A stretch of DNA of 64,000 bases from Gammaproteobacteria bacterium. Its GTDB lineage: Bacteria; Pseudomonadota; Gammaproteobacteria; Eutrophobiales; Eutrophobiaceae. This document shows, piece after piece, positions 53,767 to 63,478 of this stretch (position 1 is its first letter; each line of letters starts with the position of its first letter). The DNA lies in the NCBI GenBank assembly GCA_030829955.1, contig JAURNY010000024.1:1-64000 (forward strand). Direction: 5' to 3'. The notes beneath the pieces are model-generated. The model was given only the letters and a program-made list of their open reading frames with translations. It was not told where the DNA came from and did no database searches. A program made the position numbers and the translations under genes.

Positions 53767-53858
53767 TCTCTCACTACCATCAGGTAGTTCTAAAACAATA
53801 ATGAATCTCTTTTAGCGTGTGCTGAGAGGGTGTTGTCTTTTGATTCACGAGATTAGGT

Positions 53859-55196
53859 ATGTTTATTAAAACTTATATATTTGCTGTTGCATGTTTTATT
53901 CATGTAACAGTCATGGCTGTTGATAATGAACTTCTATTGCCACCGACAATGGCACCGGAAGAATTTGATCAACCAATGGTTCAACCCACGGGTGAACTTT
54001 CGTTTCAGCAAGCAATGGTTCTGACGTTGAAACACAATCCGGAATTAGCGACGTATGCATGGACGATACGTTCTAAAGAAATAGATCAAATCGAAGCAGG
54101 CTTGTTACCGAACCCGGAAGCCGAAATTGAATTAGAAAATTTTGCTGGCTCTGGTGATATCGGTGCATTTAAATCAGCGGAAACCACTATTGCACTAAGC
54201 CAGGTTATTGAGCTGGGAGATAAACGGATGAAGCGTCGACAGCTTGCATCGACGGATCGTGATCTAGCTCGATGGGATTATGAAGTTAAACGCGTTGATT
54301 TGTTATCACAAACGGCAGTGGCCTTTGCTGATGTTCTTGGCCAGCAAGAAAAACTCACGATAGCTAATGAAATAAATAAATTAGCTGATGAAATTTATCT
54401 AACGGTAAAGAAACGCGTGGAAGCAGGGAAGGTTTCCCCGCTTGAAGAGATTAAAGCAAGGGTTGAGCTTTCGAAGACACGCCTGAGTCAAATGAATGCC
54501 GAACGGCAATTGGCCATATCAAAACAAAACCTGGTGTCGGGTTGGGGCGGAACAGAGGTTACCTTCAATAGGGTACTGGGAGACTTCTACAATATACCTT
54601 TTTTGCCGGAGTTAACTTCAATTGTTAGCAAACTTAACAATAACCCAGATATTGCACGATGGGCGACAGAAGTGAGTCGCCATCAAAATGCCATTAACCT
54701 CGCACAAGCAGATACCATTCCGGATATTTCTGTCAGTGCGGGTTTGCGTCATCTCAATGAGTCTGATGATGTCGCTGCGGTTGCGAGTATTTCTATTCCG
54801 TTATTTATTTTTAATAACAAGCAAACCGGTGTGCAACGATCAGAAGTTGGACTTAGTCGCGCATCAAAAGAACAAGCTGTAACTGAAACACGATTACGTT
54901 CCGCACTACTTATTGCGTATCAACGTTTAAACATCCTACACCAAGAAGTAATAACACTGAAAAGTGAAATCTTACCTGGGGCTGAAGAGGCATTTAACGC
55001 GTCAACAAATATTTACCGTTTAGGCAAATTGGATTTATTAAGTTTATTAGATGCACAACGCACCTACTTTGAAACACGACAACAATATGTTGATGCCGTG
55101 ACTGAGTATCACCGGGTTGTCGTTGCCATTGAGAGATTGATTGGATCATCTTTAGGTGATCGCACTGATTATATTGCTGAGGAGGCAATCAGATGA
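53859..55196 (+). CDS. czcC: CzcC-type outer-membrane channel of a metal RND pump
   Basis: 445 residues of the TolC/OEP fold with two internal repeats, e.g. ALTLKHNPELATYAW and the second helix set AINLAQADTIPDISVSAG. Signal peptide at the N-terminus. The ATGA overlap with the next gene shows operon structure. It forms the outer-membrane exit duct with CzcB and CzcA. Confidence 0.87.
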   Translation: MFIKTYIFAVACFIHVTVMAVDNELLLPPTMAPEEFDQPMVQPTGELSFQQAMVLTLKHNPELATYAWTIRSKEIDQIEAGLLPNPEAEIELENFAGSGDIGAFKSAETTIALSQVIELGDKRMKRRQLASTDRDLARWDYEVKRVDLLSQTAVAFADVLGQQEKLTIANEINKLADEIYLTVKKRVEAGKVSPLEEIKARVELSKTRLSQMNAERQLAISKQNLVSGWGGTEVTFNRVLGDFYNIPFLPELTSIVSKLNNNPDIARWATEVSRHQNAINLAQADTIPDISVSAGLRHLNESDDVAAVASISIPLFIFNNKQTGVQRSEVGLSRASKEQAVTETRLRSALLIAYQRLNILHQEVITLKSEILPGAEEAFNASTNIYRLGKLDLLSLLDAQRTYFETRQQYVDAVTEYHRVVVAIERLIGSSLGDRTDYIAEEAIR

Positions 55197-56518
55197 AATT
55201 ATTATGGAGTATTACTATTAGTATAGGTTTATTACTTAGCTTTAATACTTATGCGCAAGAAGAACATGATCATGCACATGATGAATCTACTCATGTAGAG
55301 CAGGATGAAGGACAACATGAGGGAGAACATGAGAAAGATGACCACCCACATGATGAACCTACTCATGCAGAGCAGGATGAAGGTGAGCATGAGGGAGAAC
55401 ACGAGGAGGATGCCCATGCGCATGATGAAGCCTCTCATGCAGAGCAGGATGAAGGAGAGCACAATGAAGAACAGCTCGTGCTTTCAGAAAAGGAAATTGA
55501 AGAGTTTGAAATCAAACTAGGTAAAGCAGTGAGGGGCAGTATTAAAGAAACTCTGACCTTGCCCGGAGAAATCACACTTGATCCGGATCGTTTGATTCAT
55601 ATTGTTCCGCGTGTTTCCGGTATCACCAAACAAGTTTACAAAACATTAGGTGAAAGTGTTAAGACAGGTGATTTATTAGCGACCTTGTCCAGCCGGGAGT
55701 TAGCCGAGATAAAAGCTGAAACAGAAGCTGCCAAGAGTCGTTATGATTTAGCCATAAAGACATACGAACGTGAGAAAAAATTAAAAAAAGAAGGCTTAAC
55801 TTCCGATAGAGAATTTCAGGAAGCACAACAAATTAAAGATAACGCCTATATTGAGTATAAGCTGGCTAAACAAAAATTACGTGCTATCGGTATCGAACAA
55901 GTTAACAATCAATGTAGTGATGATTGTGATTTAACTTTGTATGAAATACGTTCACCTAGTGATGGCGTGATTACTGATAAACATGTTGTACAAGGTGAAC
56001 TATTGAGTGAAGAAAGTCGGCCATTTGTCATTTCGAACCTTGATCATATTTGGGTGAATCTAACTATTTATCAAAAAGATCTGGAAAAGGTACAAATGGG
56101 ACAACAAGTTCGGGTTATCTCAGGTTACGGAGTTCCCGATGTTAAAAGCGTTATAGATTATATCAGCCCCAAAGTTTCTGAAGAAACACGAAGTGCAACT
56201 GCGCGAGTTGTTATTGATAACATAGAACATAAATGGCGACCCGGCTTATTCGTTTCGGTTGTTGTCACATTATCAGACTTTACCAGTGACATCGTCATTC
56301 CAAAAACAGCCATCGAGTCTATCGATAATCAATCGGTTGTCTTTATTAAAACTGAAGAAGGGTTTGAGCCACATCCGGTGAAACTGGGCCGCAGTGACAC
56401 GACACATGTTGAAGTACTGGATGGCTTACATGAAGGCGAACAATACGTGACTAAAAATGCATTTGTATTAAAAGCACAAATGCAAAAGGCATCGTTTGGC
56501 GATGGCCATGGTCACTAG
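55193..56518 (+). CDS. czcB: CzcB-type periplasmic adaptor with His-rich repeats
   Basis: 441 residues: signal peptide to about NTYAQE, then a His/Asp/Glu-rich segment of almost three 24-residue repeats (26-94), then the adaptor core (barrel-sandwich hybrid and helical hairpin with EIKAETEAAKSRYDLAIKTY, then beta-barrel). The His repeats should bind divalent metal ions in the periplasm. Start overlaps the czcC stop; czcA follows by 28 bp. Confidence 0.87.
   Translation: MKLLWSITISIGLLLSFNTYAQEEHDHAHDESTHVEQDEGQHEGEHEKDDHPHDEPTHAEQDEGEHEGEHEEDAHAHDEASHAEQDEGEHNEEQLVLSEKEIEEFEIKLGKAVRGSIKETLTLPGEITLDPDRLIHIVPRVSGITKQVYKTLGESVKTGDLLATLSSRELAEIKAETEAAKSRYDLAIKTYEREKKLKKEGLTSDREFQEAQQIKDNAYIEYKLAKQKLRAIGIEQVNNQCSDDCDLTLYEIRSPSDGVITDKHVVQGELLSEESRPFVISNLDHIWVNLTIYQKDLEKVQMGQQVRVISGYGVPDVKSVIDYISPKVSEETRSATARVVIDNIEHKWRPGLFVSVVVTLSDFTSDIVIPKTAIESIDNQSVVFIKTEEGFEPHPVKLGRSDTTHVEVLDGLHEGEQYVTKNAFVLKAQMQKASFGDGHGH
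55268..55474 (+). repeat. 72-bp tandem repeats coding the His-rich segment of CzcB
   Basis: Units at 55268-55339, 55340-55411 and a shorter third at 55412-55474 encode DHxHDExTHxEQDEGxHEGEHE-type sequence. Codon differences between units show they are not brand new. Confidence 0.85.
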
Positions 56519-56546
56519 TTAAAAAATAAAAAGAGAATTCAAAACA

Positions 56547-59500
56547 ATGATTGATAAATTAATCGACTTTAGTCTGCAAAACCGATTATTGATGGTGTTG
56601 TTTGCCATCATGGTTGTGATCGCCGGTTATCGTGCTTACACACAATTACCGATTGATGCCTTTCCTGATGTATCACCAAATCTGGTGCAAGTCTTTACTG
56701 AAACGGAAGGACTAGCGCCGGAAGAAATCGAAATGTATGTCACCTATCCGGTGGAAGTGGCGATGACCGGACTACCCGGTATTGATAATGTTCGTTCTAT
56801 ATCTAACTTTGGTCTGTCAGTCGTCAATGTCTACTTTGATGATGATATTGATATCTATTTTGCGCGTCAGCTAGTCAATGAACGTTTACAGGAGGCAAGA
56901 GAACAAATACCGGAAGGCTTTGGAGACCCTGTGATGGGGCCGATCTCTACCGGGATGGGATTGATCCTGTTTTATTATCTTGAAGATACAACAGGTCAAT
57001 ACTCGCTGATAGAACTACGCGAGATTCAGGACTGGATAGTCAAATTCAACTTACAAACCGTACCAGGTGTTACAGAGATACTGGGTATTGGCGGTTTTGA
57101 AAAACAATTTCATGTAGAGATTAATCCCGATGCTTTATTACGTTATTCTGTTTCGTTAAACGAAGTAATCGGACGTATTCGTGCAAACAATCTAAATGTC
57201 GGTGCACAGTTTATCGAGAAGAACTCTGAAGAATTTATTGTCCGTTCTGTTGGCTTGGCCAAAGGGATTGATGATTTAAACAATATTATTGTTAAAACGG
57301 TAGATGGCAGTCCTATCTTTCTGGGTGACTTGGCGGATATCAAAATGGGCGGTGCTATACGCCGAGGATTACAAACTCGTAATGGCGTTGAAGAAGTGAT
57401 TGCCGGTATGGTGATTAAACTGTTTGGCACTAATTCATCTACTGTAATTGCCGATGTAGAAAAAAGACTAGGTGAGGTTAATAAAATATTACCGGAAGGG
57501 ATTCGCATCGTTCCTTATTATGAACAAAAGAGTCTGGTCGAGGCATGTGTCAAGACTGTCACTGATGCTTTGGTTCAAGGTGTTGCGTTGGTTGTTATTA
57601 TCCTGTTGTTGTTTTTGGGAGCACTTCGGCCCAGTTTTGTCGTGGCGATATCGATTCCGTTTTCTGTCTTCTTTGCCTTGATAGGGATGTATGTACTCAA
57701 CATCTCGGCAAATCTGATGTCGTTTGGTGGATTAGCAATTGCGATCGGTATGATGGTCGATGGTGGTGTCGTTATGGTCGAAAATGTTGATCGACTATTA
57801 CGCAAAGCCAATTCCGGTGAAAGCGTATTACATATCGTGGGACGTGCCTGTCGTGAAGTAGGTCGACCCATTGTCTTTGCGATTATCATTATTTTGATTG
57901 TGTTTCTTCCCTTGTTTACCTTGCAAGGGGTTGAAGGAAAAACGTTCGGGCCATTGGCGTATACCATAGCGCTAGCGATGACAGGTTCATTGCTATTTGC
58001 GATCTTTATCGCACCTGTACTTGCCTCGTTTGTCATGAACAAACCCAAACAGAAAGAAAGTGAAAATAATGAAGACGAAGTGCTAATCGTTAAGTGGTTG
58101 CTTAAAATTTATACGCCATTGGTGCGCTTTTTTGTTCATAACCGAATCATTGCGTTAATAGTCGCATTTGTATTAATTGTTGTTGGCGGTGCAATCTTTC
58201 CACAACTGGGTGCGGAGTTTACACCAAAGTTAAATGAAGGCACGATAGTCGTTCGCTTGACCATGGCACCGTCTATTTCATTAAACGAAAGTAAACGCAA
58301 TACCATGTTGGTTGAAAAGCGCTTGCAAGAAATTCCTGAAATCACCAAGGTAGTGACTCGTATAGGGCGTGGTGAGGTGGGCGCACATGCCGATCCCACT
58401 AACTCCGCCGAGATGTATGTCATCCTGAAACCAAATACGGAATGGCGTAAGCCTAAAGATCAACCTTTTATCGAAGAACAGATCAGAGAGAAAATTAAAA
58501 ACATACCGGGTATTCAAGCTAACCTGACTCAACCTATTAAAATGACAGTCGATGAATTGCTGGAAGGTGTGAGAGCAGAACTCGCAATTAAAGTCTTTGG
58601 CGATGATCTGGTTATTCTTAAACAGAAAGCCGATGAAATTGCAGCAGTGATACAGGAAACAGAAGGTGCTGCGGATGTTCAAGTCGATCAAATATCAGGT
58701 GTACCACAACTTCGTATTCGTCCGGATAGACAAGCAATTGCCCGATACGGGTTAAATCTTGAAGATGTACAGAATGTGATCAGTGCCGCTGTCGGGGGTG
58801 TTTCTGCTGGACAAATCTTTGAAGGGATACGTCGTTTCGATATTTTTGTTCGATATACACCGGATGCAAGAGCAACAAAAGACGATATTAGACAAATATT
58901 GATCGAAACACCTGATGGGGTAAAGGTTCCTCTTGAGCAGGTTGCTTTGATTGAAGAGTTGGTTGGACAAAGACAAATCACGCGACAAAACAATCAACGT
59001 TTTATTACGGTACAAAGCAATGTTGTTGGTCGTGATATTGTGACCTTTGTTGAAGAGGCGCAACAACAAATAGATCAAAGTGTTGAGTTACCTCCTGGTT
59101 ATCTGGTGACCTGGGGCGGGCAGTATCGTTTGCAACAGGAAGCAAATAAACGTTTAGCTATCGTTATCCCTGTTACGTTGCTGTTAATATTCATCATGCT
59201 ATTTAGCAGTTTTAATTCGTTTAAAAATGCAACATTGATCTTCTTAAACATTCCGTTGGCACTGGTAGGAGGCGTAGTCGCTTTATGGTTAAGTGGACAA
59301 AACCTTTCCGTTCCTGCTTCTGTAGGCTTTATTTCACTCTTTGGTATTGCCCTAATGAACGGCATTGTATTGGTAACATACTTTAACCAATTATTAGAGA
59401 AGGGAATGAATATAGATGAAGTATCTATCCATGGAGCATGTCTTAGATTAAGACCCGTTTTGATGACAGCAATAACAACGGTATTGGCAATGATTCCACT

Positions 59501-59648
59501 CTTACTATCAACAGGTACAGGTAGTGAAGTTCAACGCCCATTAGCAACGGTTGTCGTGGGTGGAATTGTGACGTCTACCATACTGACCTTATTAGTTATA
59601 CCCGCGCTTTATAAATGGTTTGCAATTCGAGTTGAACCTGAAATTTAA
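56547..59648 (+). CDS. czcA: CzcA-type heavy-metal RND transporter
   Basis: 1033 residues with 12 transmembrane helices in two halves. Landmarks: TQLPIDAFPDVSPN near 32-45, helix-4 motif AIGMMVDGGVVMVEN (Asp405), a C-terminal FGIALMNGIVLVTYFNQL. The helix-4 motif differs from the DFG-xxx-DGA form of Co/Zn/Cd pumps (the first Asp is missing), so substrate class is open. It exports metal ions by proton antiport together with CzcB and CzcC. Confidence 0.88.
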   Translation: MIDKLIDFSLQNRLLMVLFAIMVVIAGYRAYTQLPIDAFPDVSPNLVQVFTETEGLAPEEIEMYVTYPVEVAMTGLPGIDNVRSISNFGLSVVNVYFDDDIDIYFARQLVNERLQEAREQIPEGFGDPVMGPISTGMGLILFYYLEDTTGQYSLIELREIQDWIVKFNLQTVPGVTEILGIGGFEKQFHVEINPDALLRYSVSLNEVIGRIRANNLNVGAQFIEKNSEEFIVRSVGLAKGIDDLNNIIVKTVDGSPIFLGDLADIKMGGAIRRGLQTRNGVEEVIAGMVIKLFGTNSSTVIADVEKRLGEVNKILPEGIRIVPYYEQKSLVEACVKTVTDALVQGVALVVIILLLFLGALRPSFVVAISIPFSVFFALIGMYVLNISANLMSFGGLAIAIGMMVDGGVVMVENVDRLLRKANSGESVLHIVGRACREVGRPIVFAIIIILIVFLPLFTLQGVEGKTFGPLAYTIALAMTGSLLFAIFIAPVLASFVMNKPKQKESENNEDEVLIVKWLLKIYTPLVRFFVHNRIIALIVAFVLIVVGGAIFPQLGAEFTPKLNEGTIVVRLTMAPSISLNESKRNTMLVEKRLQEIPEITKVVTRIGRGEVGAHADPTNSAEMYVILKPNTEWRKPKDQPFIEEQIREKIKNIPGIQANLTQPIKMTVDELLEGVRAELAIKVFGDDLVILKQKADEIAAVIQETEGAADVQVDQISGVPQLRIRPDRQAIARYGLNLEDVQNVISAAVGGVSAGQIFEGIRRFDIFVRYTPDARATKDDIRQILIETPDGVKVPLEQVALIEELVGQRQITRQNNQRFITVQSNVVGRDIVTFVEEAQQQIDQSVELPPGYLVTWGGQYRLQQEANKRLAIVIPVTLLLIFIMLFSSFNSFKNATLIFLNIPLALVGGVVALWLSGQNLSVPASVGFISLFGIALMNGIVLVTYFNQLLEKGMNIDEVSIHGACLRLRPVLMTAITTVLAMIPLLLSTGTGSEVQRPLATVVVGGIVTSTILTLLVIPALYKWFAIRVEPEI

Positions 59649-59678
59649 TATTAGTCCATATTATGGAGATTTAATAAC

Positions 59679-60020
59679 ATGAAAATGATTATTGCCTATA
59701 TAAAAGAACATATGCTTGAGAATGTGACTCTGGCGTTACATAAGATTGATGGATTAACAGGAATGAGCATAGCTGATTACAAAGGTTTTGGAAGAAGCCG
59801 TGGTGGCACAGAGAATGAAGAACGTCTTGAAGACGGTTTTGACTTTTTGCCGTGTATTAAAATAGAAATTACATGTGAGAATGAACTCGTCGAAAAAATT
59901 GTACATGAAATACAAACGCATGCTCATACGGGTTTACGACGTGATGGAAAAATATATGTATTACCCGTTGACAACGCAATTCGAATTAGTACTGGTGCTG
60001 CAGGAAAAGATGCAATCTAA
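59679..60020 (+). CDS. PII-like small regulator linked to metal efflux
   Basis: 113 residues with the PII/CutA-like ferredoxin fold: MKMIIAYIKEHMLENVTLALHKI, a T-loop region ADYKGFGRSRGGTENEERLED and the C-terminal GKIYVLPVDNAIRISTGAAG. T-loop lacks the Tyr uridylylation site context of GlnB. PII-like proteins of this branch occur after RND metal pumps and probably sense metal or nucleotides to control the pump. Confidence 0.78.
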   Translation: MKMIIAYIKEHMLENVTLALHKIDGLTGMSIADYKGFGRSRGGTENEERLEDGFDFLPCIKIEITCENELVEKIVHEIQTHAHTGLRRDGKIYVLPVDNAIRISTGAAGKDAI

Positions 60021-60047
60021 TATTATAATTTTCAATACTCTAAAAAC

Positions 60048-60983
60048 ATGAACACATCTCATGTACATACTGAACGTATAAATGTTCAAAATGCCAATGG
60101 TATTAGGCGATTGATTCTTGCGCTATTTGTAAACCTGGTGCTGACTGTTGTGCAAGTCATTGGTGGAATTATTTCGGGAAGTCTTGCACTAGTTGCTGAT
60201 GCACTTCATAACTTTAGTGATGCAGCCGCGCTCTTAATCACGCTTATTGCCAGGAAATGGTCAGAGAAACCTGCGGATGAAAACCGCACCTTTGGATATA
60301 AACGTGCTGAATTAATCGGAGCGATGATTAATTTAACAACCTTGATCTTGATTGGGGTGTATCTTCTGTTTGAAGCTATCATGCGCGTTTTTGAACCTGA
60401 ACCCATAGCGGGATGGATTGTAGTTATCATTGCCTGTGTTGCCCTGGTTGTCGATGTCATTACTGCATTACTTACTTATGCCATGTCAAAAGACAGTCTT
60501 AATATTCGTGCAGCCTTTTTACATAATGTGGCAGATGCATTGAGTAGTGTCGCCGTCATTATCGCAGGCACACTTATCATTTTTTATGAATGGTACATTG
60601 TGGATACGATTTGTACTTTTCTAATTGCAGGCTATGTTCTTTTCCATGGTTACATCGAAATAAAATCTGTGATTAGGATTTTGATGCAAAGTGTACCAGC
60701 CGATATTGACCTCAATGAGGTGATTAATAGCCTAGAGGAGATTGAAAATATAAAGGAAGTTCACCACTTGCATGTGTGGGAATTAAATGAGCATGAACGA
60801 TCACTTGAAGCACATGTTGTTATTTCTGAGTCTGGATATCAGGATGCCGAAATCATCAAAGGCCAAATTAAAGATATCTTAAATGAATCATTTCATATTT
60901 CGCACTCAACTATTGAATTTGAGTATGAAAGTCAGTCGGAAAATAAGAATTGTTGTGATAAATCAATTGTTACTCCTCATTGA
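60048..60983 (+). CDS. CDF cation-efflux transporter (CzcD/ZitB-like)
   Basis: 311 residues. Six transmembrane helices; metal sites DALHNFSDA (HxxxD) and HNVADALSS (HxxxD); cytoplasmic domain with VHHLHVWELNEHERSLEAHVV. It exports Zn2+ or related cations from the cytoplasm to the periplasm, feeding the RND pump. The C-terminus has two adjacent Cys (KNCCDKS). 22 bp before the next CDF-like gene. Confidence 0.88.
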   Translation: MNTSHVHTERINVQNANGIRRLILALFVNLVLTVVQVIGGIISGSLALVADALHNFSDAAALLITLIARKWSEKPADENRTFGYKRAELIGAMINLTTLILIGVYLLFEAIMRVFEPEPIAGWIVVIIACVALVVDVITALLTYAMSKDSLNIRAAFLHNVADALSSVAVIIAGTLIIFYEWYIVDTICTFLIAGYVLFHGYIEIKSVIRILMQSVPADIDLNEVINSLEEIENIKEVHHLHVWELNEHERSLEAHVVISESGYQDAEIIKGQIKDILNESFHISHSTIEFEYESQSENKNCCDKSIVTPH

Positions 60984-61004
60984 TAAATAGGAAACTTTAG
61001 TGCT

Positions 61005-61607
61005 ATGAGTAATTGCGACTGTCATGAAGATATAGATCCAAAGAGCCAACGTAATCTCTTAATCATTGTATTAGTGATTAATGGAGTTATGTTTTTATTT
61101 GAATTTGCGTTTGGTTTGTATGCAGAGTCAACGGGGTTGCTTGCTGATTCACTCGATATGTTAGCAGATGCAATGGTATATGCATCGGCATTATACGTCA
61201 TAGGTAAAACGGTATTAGCTAAAGCGAATTCAGCTATGTTGAGTGGTATGCTTCAAATGCTACTTGGATTCGGAATAATATTTGAAGTTATTCGACGCTT
61301 CTTATATGGCAGTGAACCAATTTCTATTGTGATGATTGTTATTTCATTATTCGCCTTAACCGCAAATATTGTTTGTCTTGTATTACTAAATAAACATAAA
61401 CAGGGTGAAGTTCATATGCGTGCAACATGGATTTTTTCGAAGAACGATGTGATTGCAAATTTAGGTGTCATTACTGCTGGTATATTAGTAGCGTATTTCG
61501 AATCAGCATTACCTGATTTAATTATTGGCGCAATAATATCAACGGTTGTTCTGTATGGAAGTTATCAAATCTTACGAGAAGCGGTTGATGCCCGAAGTAA
61601 AATGTAA
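61005..61607 (+). CDS. Second CDF-like transporter, membrane domain only
   Basis: 200 residues with about six helices and no cytoplasmic domain. Metal-site residues: LLADSLDMLADA (DxxxD) and SKNDVIANLG (NDxxxN). The N-terminal MSNCDCHED could add a metal ligand. It follows the first CDF gene in the same operon. Short CDF forms like this occur beside czc operons; their substrate is not fixed. Confidence 0.8.
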   Translation: MSNCDCHEDIDPKSQRNLLIIVLVINGVMFLFEFAFGLYAESTGLLADSLDMLADAMVYASALYVIGKTVLAKANSAMLSGMLQMLLGFGIIFEVIRRFLYGSEPISIVMIVISLFALTANIVCLVLLNKHKQGEVHMRATWIFSKNDVIANLGVITAGILVAYFESALPDLIIGAIISTVVLYGSYQILREAVDARSKM

Positions 61608-61708
61608 AATAGTGAAAATAGATGAACCTTATATAATTTAGATGTCATATATTGATATCGATCAATAATTAGAGATTAGATTTTTTATGTTATTTAAATT
61701 AGTTCGGC

Positions 61709-61714
61709 TATAAT
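61709..61714 (+). promoter_or_regulatory. -10 box very close to the start codon
   Basis: TATAAT (61709-61714) lies 7 bp before the ATG at 61722, so transcription would begin near that codon. This suggests a leaderless mRNA, or the true start is a later ATG (61728). No strong -35 is seen. Confidence 0.4.
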
Positions 61715-61721
61715 ATTCAAT

Positions 61722-62141
61722 ATGTTGATGCATTTTAATAACAAGCGACACAATATCGCCTCTGGAATATTATCCATTTTTGTGGGTAGTTGGTTGTTAT
61801 TGTTGTGTCAAACTTGTATGGCTTTGACTGATGATAATATGGGTCATCATGAAACTTCATCTGAAGTTACTAATTCTTGCCATGTTCCTGATGAAGATAT
61901 TAATAGTATAGATGATGAGCATTGTCTCGGTGCTTGTGATTGTGATGCCTTAACGGTCACTATTAATAGTGACAAGAATTCTGAATCAAAAGAGAAAGTC
62001 AAATTCATACCTGATGTGGCTTTAGCTATTTCATCAAAAATAACGTTATCGAATCGAGCACCGCCAGGCTATCCAATATCCTCCTCTCCTGAGCGAGCTA
62101 AACTTCCCCCTTTCTATACCTACAACGTACTTCTGATTTAA
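61722..62141 (+). CDS. Cys/Asp-rich exported protein before the second efflux system
   Basis: 139 residues: long N-terminal hydrophobic segment (about 14-35), then an acidic Cys-rich domain (NSCHVPDEDINSIDDEHCLGACDCD) and a C-terminal RAPPGYPISSS segment. The layout (leader protein, then TolC-family channel) repeats that at 53455, so it is probably another CzcI/CopL-like metal-binding protein. Confidence 0.55.
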   Translation: MLMHFNNKRHNIASGILSIFVGSWLLLLCQTCMALTDDNMGHHETSSEVTNSCHVPDEDINSIDDEHCLGACDCDALTVTINSDKNSESKEKVKFIPDVALAISSKITLSNRAPPGYPISSSPERAKLPPFYTYNVLLI

Positions 62142-62215
62142 ACACGTCTCTACCTTTTGTTCGTTGATTGATCGCGAGATCGATTGTCGTTTGTTGCTTG
62201 TGTTTGAGGTGTGTT

Positions 62216-63478
62216 ATGTATTTTTTCAATTTATTTAAAAAATTAAGTGCAATATTTTTGATAGTGTTGCCTGTTAATACTCTGGCGAATGAATTATCGC
62301 TGGTTGAAGCAGAACGACTGGCATTAGAAGCTGATTTTATTATCAAGCAATATAATGCGAGTGCAGATAGTCTGAATGAAATTGCTATTGCTGAGGAACA
62401 ACTGCCAGATCCAAAGGCTAAGTTCGGCATCATGAATATTCCTGTTAACAGTTTTGATCGTAGTCAGGAACCCATGACGCAACTTCAGTTTGGTGTTCAA
62501 CAATCATTTCCGCGTGGTGACACACTTCACTATAAAAGACAACGCATTGAGGATATGGCAGATGTTGATAAAGCAAAGGCTTTGGATCAGAAAAAGAAAG
62601 TTTTGCGATCACTGCGTAATAGTTATCTGGATTTATATCTGAATGTAAAAACAGAATCAATTCTGCAACAAAACCGTGATTTGTTTACACAACTTCTGGA
62701 TATCACCCAGCGCCAATATGCTGTTGGCAGAGATAATCAACATGATGTACTTCGTGCACAACTTGAGTTGGCATTGGTCGATGATCGTATTGCAGAAATT
62801 GTGGGTGCTAAAGAAATTGCTCAGGCCGAGCTATCAAAATGGATTGGTAGTAATTCGGCACAAAGACCTTTGCCAGAAACATTTCCTGAATTAACAACGT
62901 TTTCAGATGTAGAAATGATCATTTCATCCTTGGCAGATCATCCTTTGATTCAAATGGAAGATGCAGTTGTTAATTCCAAAGAAAAAAATATCAAGATAGC
63001 GGAAGAGCAATACAAACCTGGCTGGATGTTGGATCTGACTTATGGTCAACGTTCTGGAAATAATCTGGATGGTAGTAGTCGAGATGATTTTGCTTCAGCA
63101 ATGGTCATGGTCGACATTCCTCTTTTTACGGATAAACGTCAGGACAAACGTTTATCAGCAAGCAAACTGGAACACATTGCATCTCAATATTCGCGTAGTG
63201 ATCGACTGTTGGAACTCAAACGGCAGGTTGAAAAAGAACATGCAAACTGGGTGCGTATGGGGCGACGGTTTGAACTTTATGAAACACGTGCCGTTGTTGA
63301 TGCTGCTCAAAATTCTGAATCCACATTAAAAGCGTATCAAAATGGTCAAACAGATTTTACAACTTTGATGCGTGCTCGATTAACAGAATTAAATACGCAA
63401 CTCGATATGCTAAAGATTCGTGTAGATCGCGCCAAGTCTCAAGCAAACCTGTTGTATTACAAAAGAGAAACGATATGA
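62216..63478 (+). CDS. TolC-family outer-membrane channel of a second metal efflux system (CusC/CzcC-like)
   Basis: 420 residues from the ATG at 62216, which starts the signal peptide (YFFNLFKKLSAIFLIV...TLA). Helical TolC fold with ERLALEADFIIKQYNAS and SLADHPLIQMEDAVVNSKEK. The TGA stop overlaps the next ATG. The neighbouring adaptor has a heavy-metal binding domain, hinting at Cu/Ag efflux. Confidence 0.84.
   Translation: MYFFNLFKKLSAIFLIVLPVNTLANELSLVEAERLALEADFIIKQYNASADSLNEIAIAEEQLPDPKAKFGIMNIPVNSFDRSQEPMTQLQFGVQQSFPRGDTLHYKRQRIEDMADVDKAKALDQKKKVLRSLRNSYLDLYLNVKTESILQQNRDLFTQLLDITQRQYAVGRDNQHDVLRAQLELALVDDRIAEIVGAKEIAQAELSKWIGSNSAQRPLPETFPELTTFSDVEMIISSLADHPLIQMEDAVVNSKEKNIKIAEEQYKPGWMLDLTYGQRSGNNLDGSSRDDFASAMVMVDIPLFTDKRQDKRLSASKLEHIASQYSRSDRLLELKRQVEKEHANWVRMGRRFELYETRAVVDAAQNSESTLKAYQNGQTDFTTLMRARLTELNTQLDMLKIRVDRAKSQANLLYYKRETI

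Noticed and set aside
55232-55462. Minus-strand and shifted frames over the His-rich repeats
   Set aside because: They are open only because of the repetitive coding sequence of czcB.
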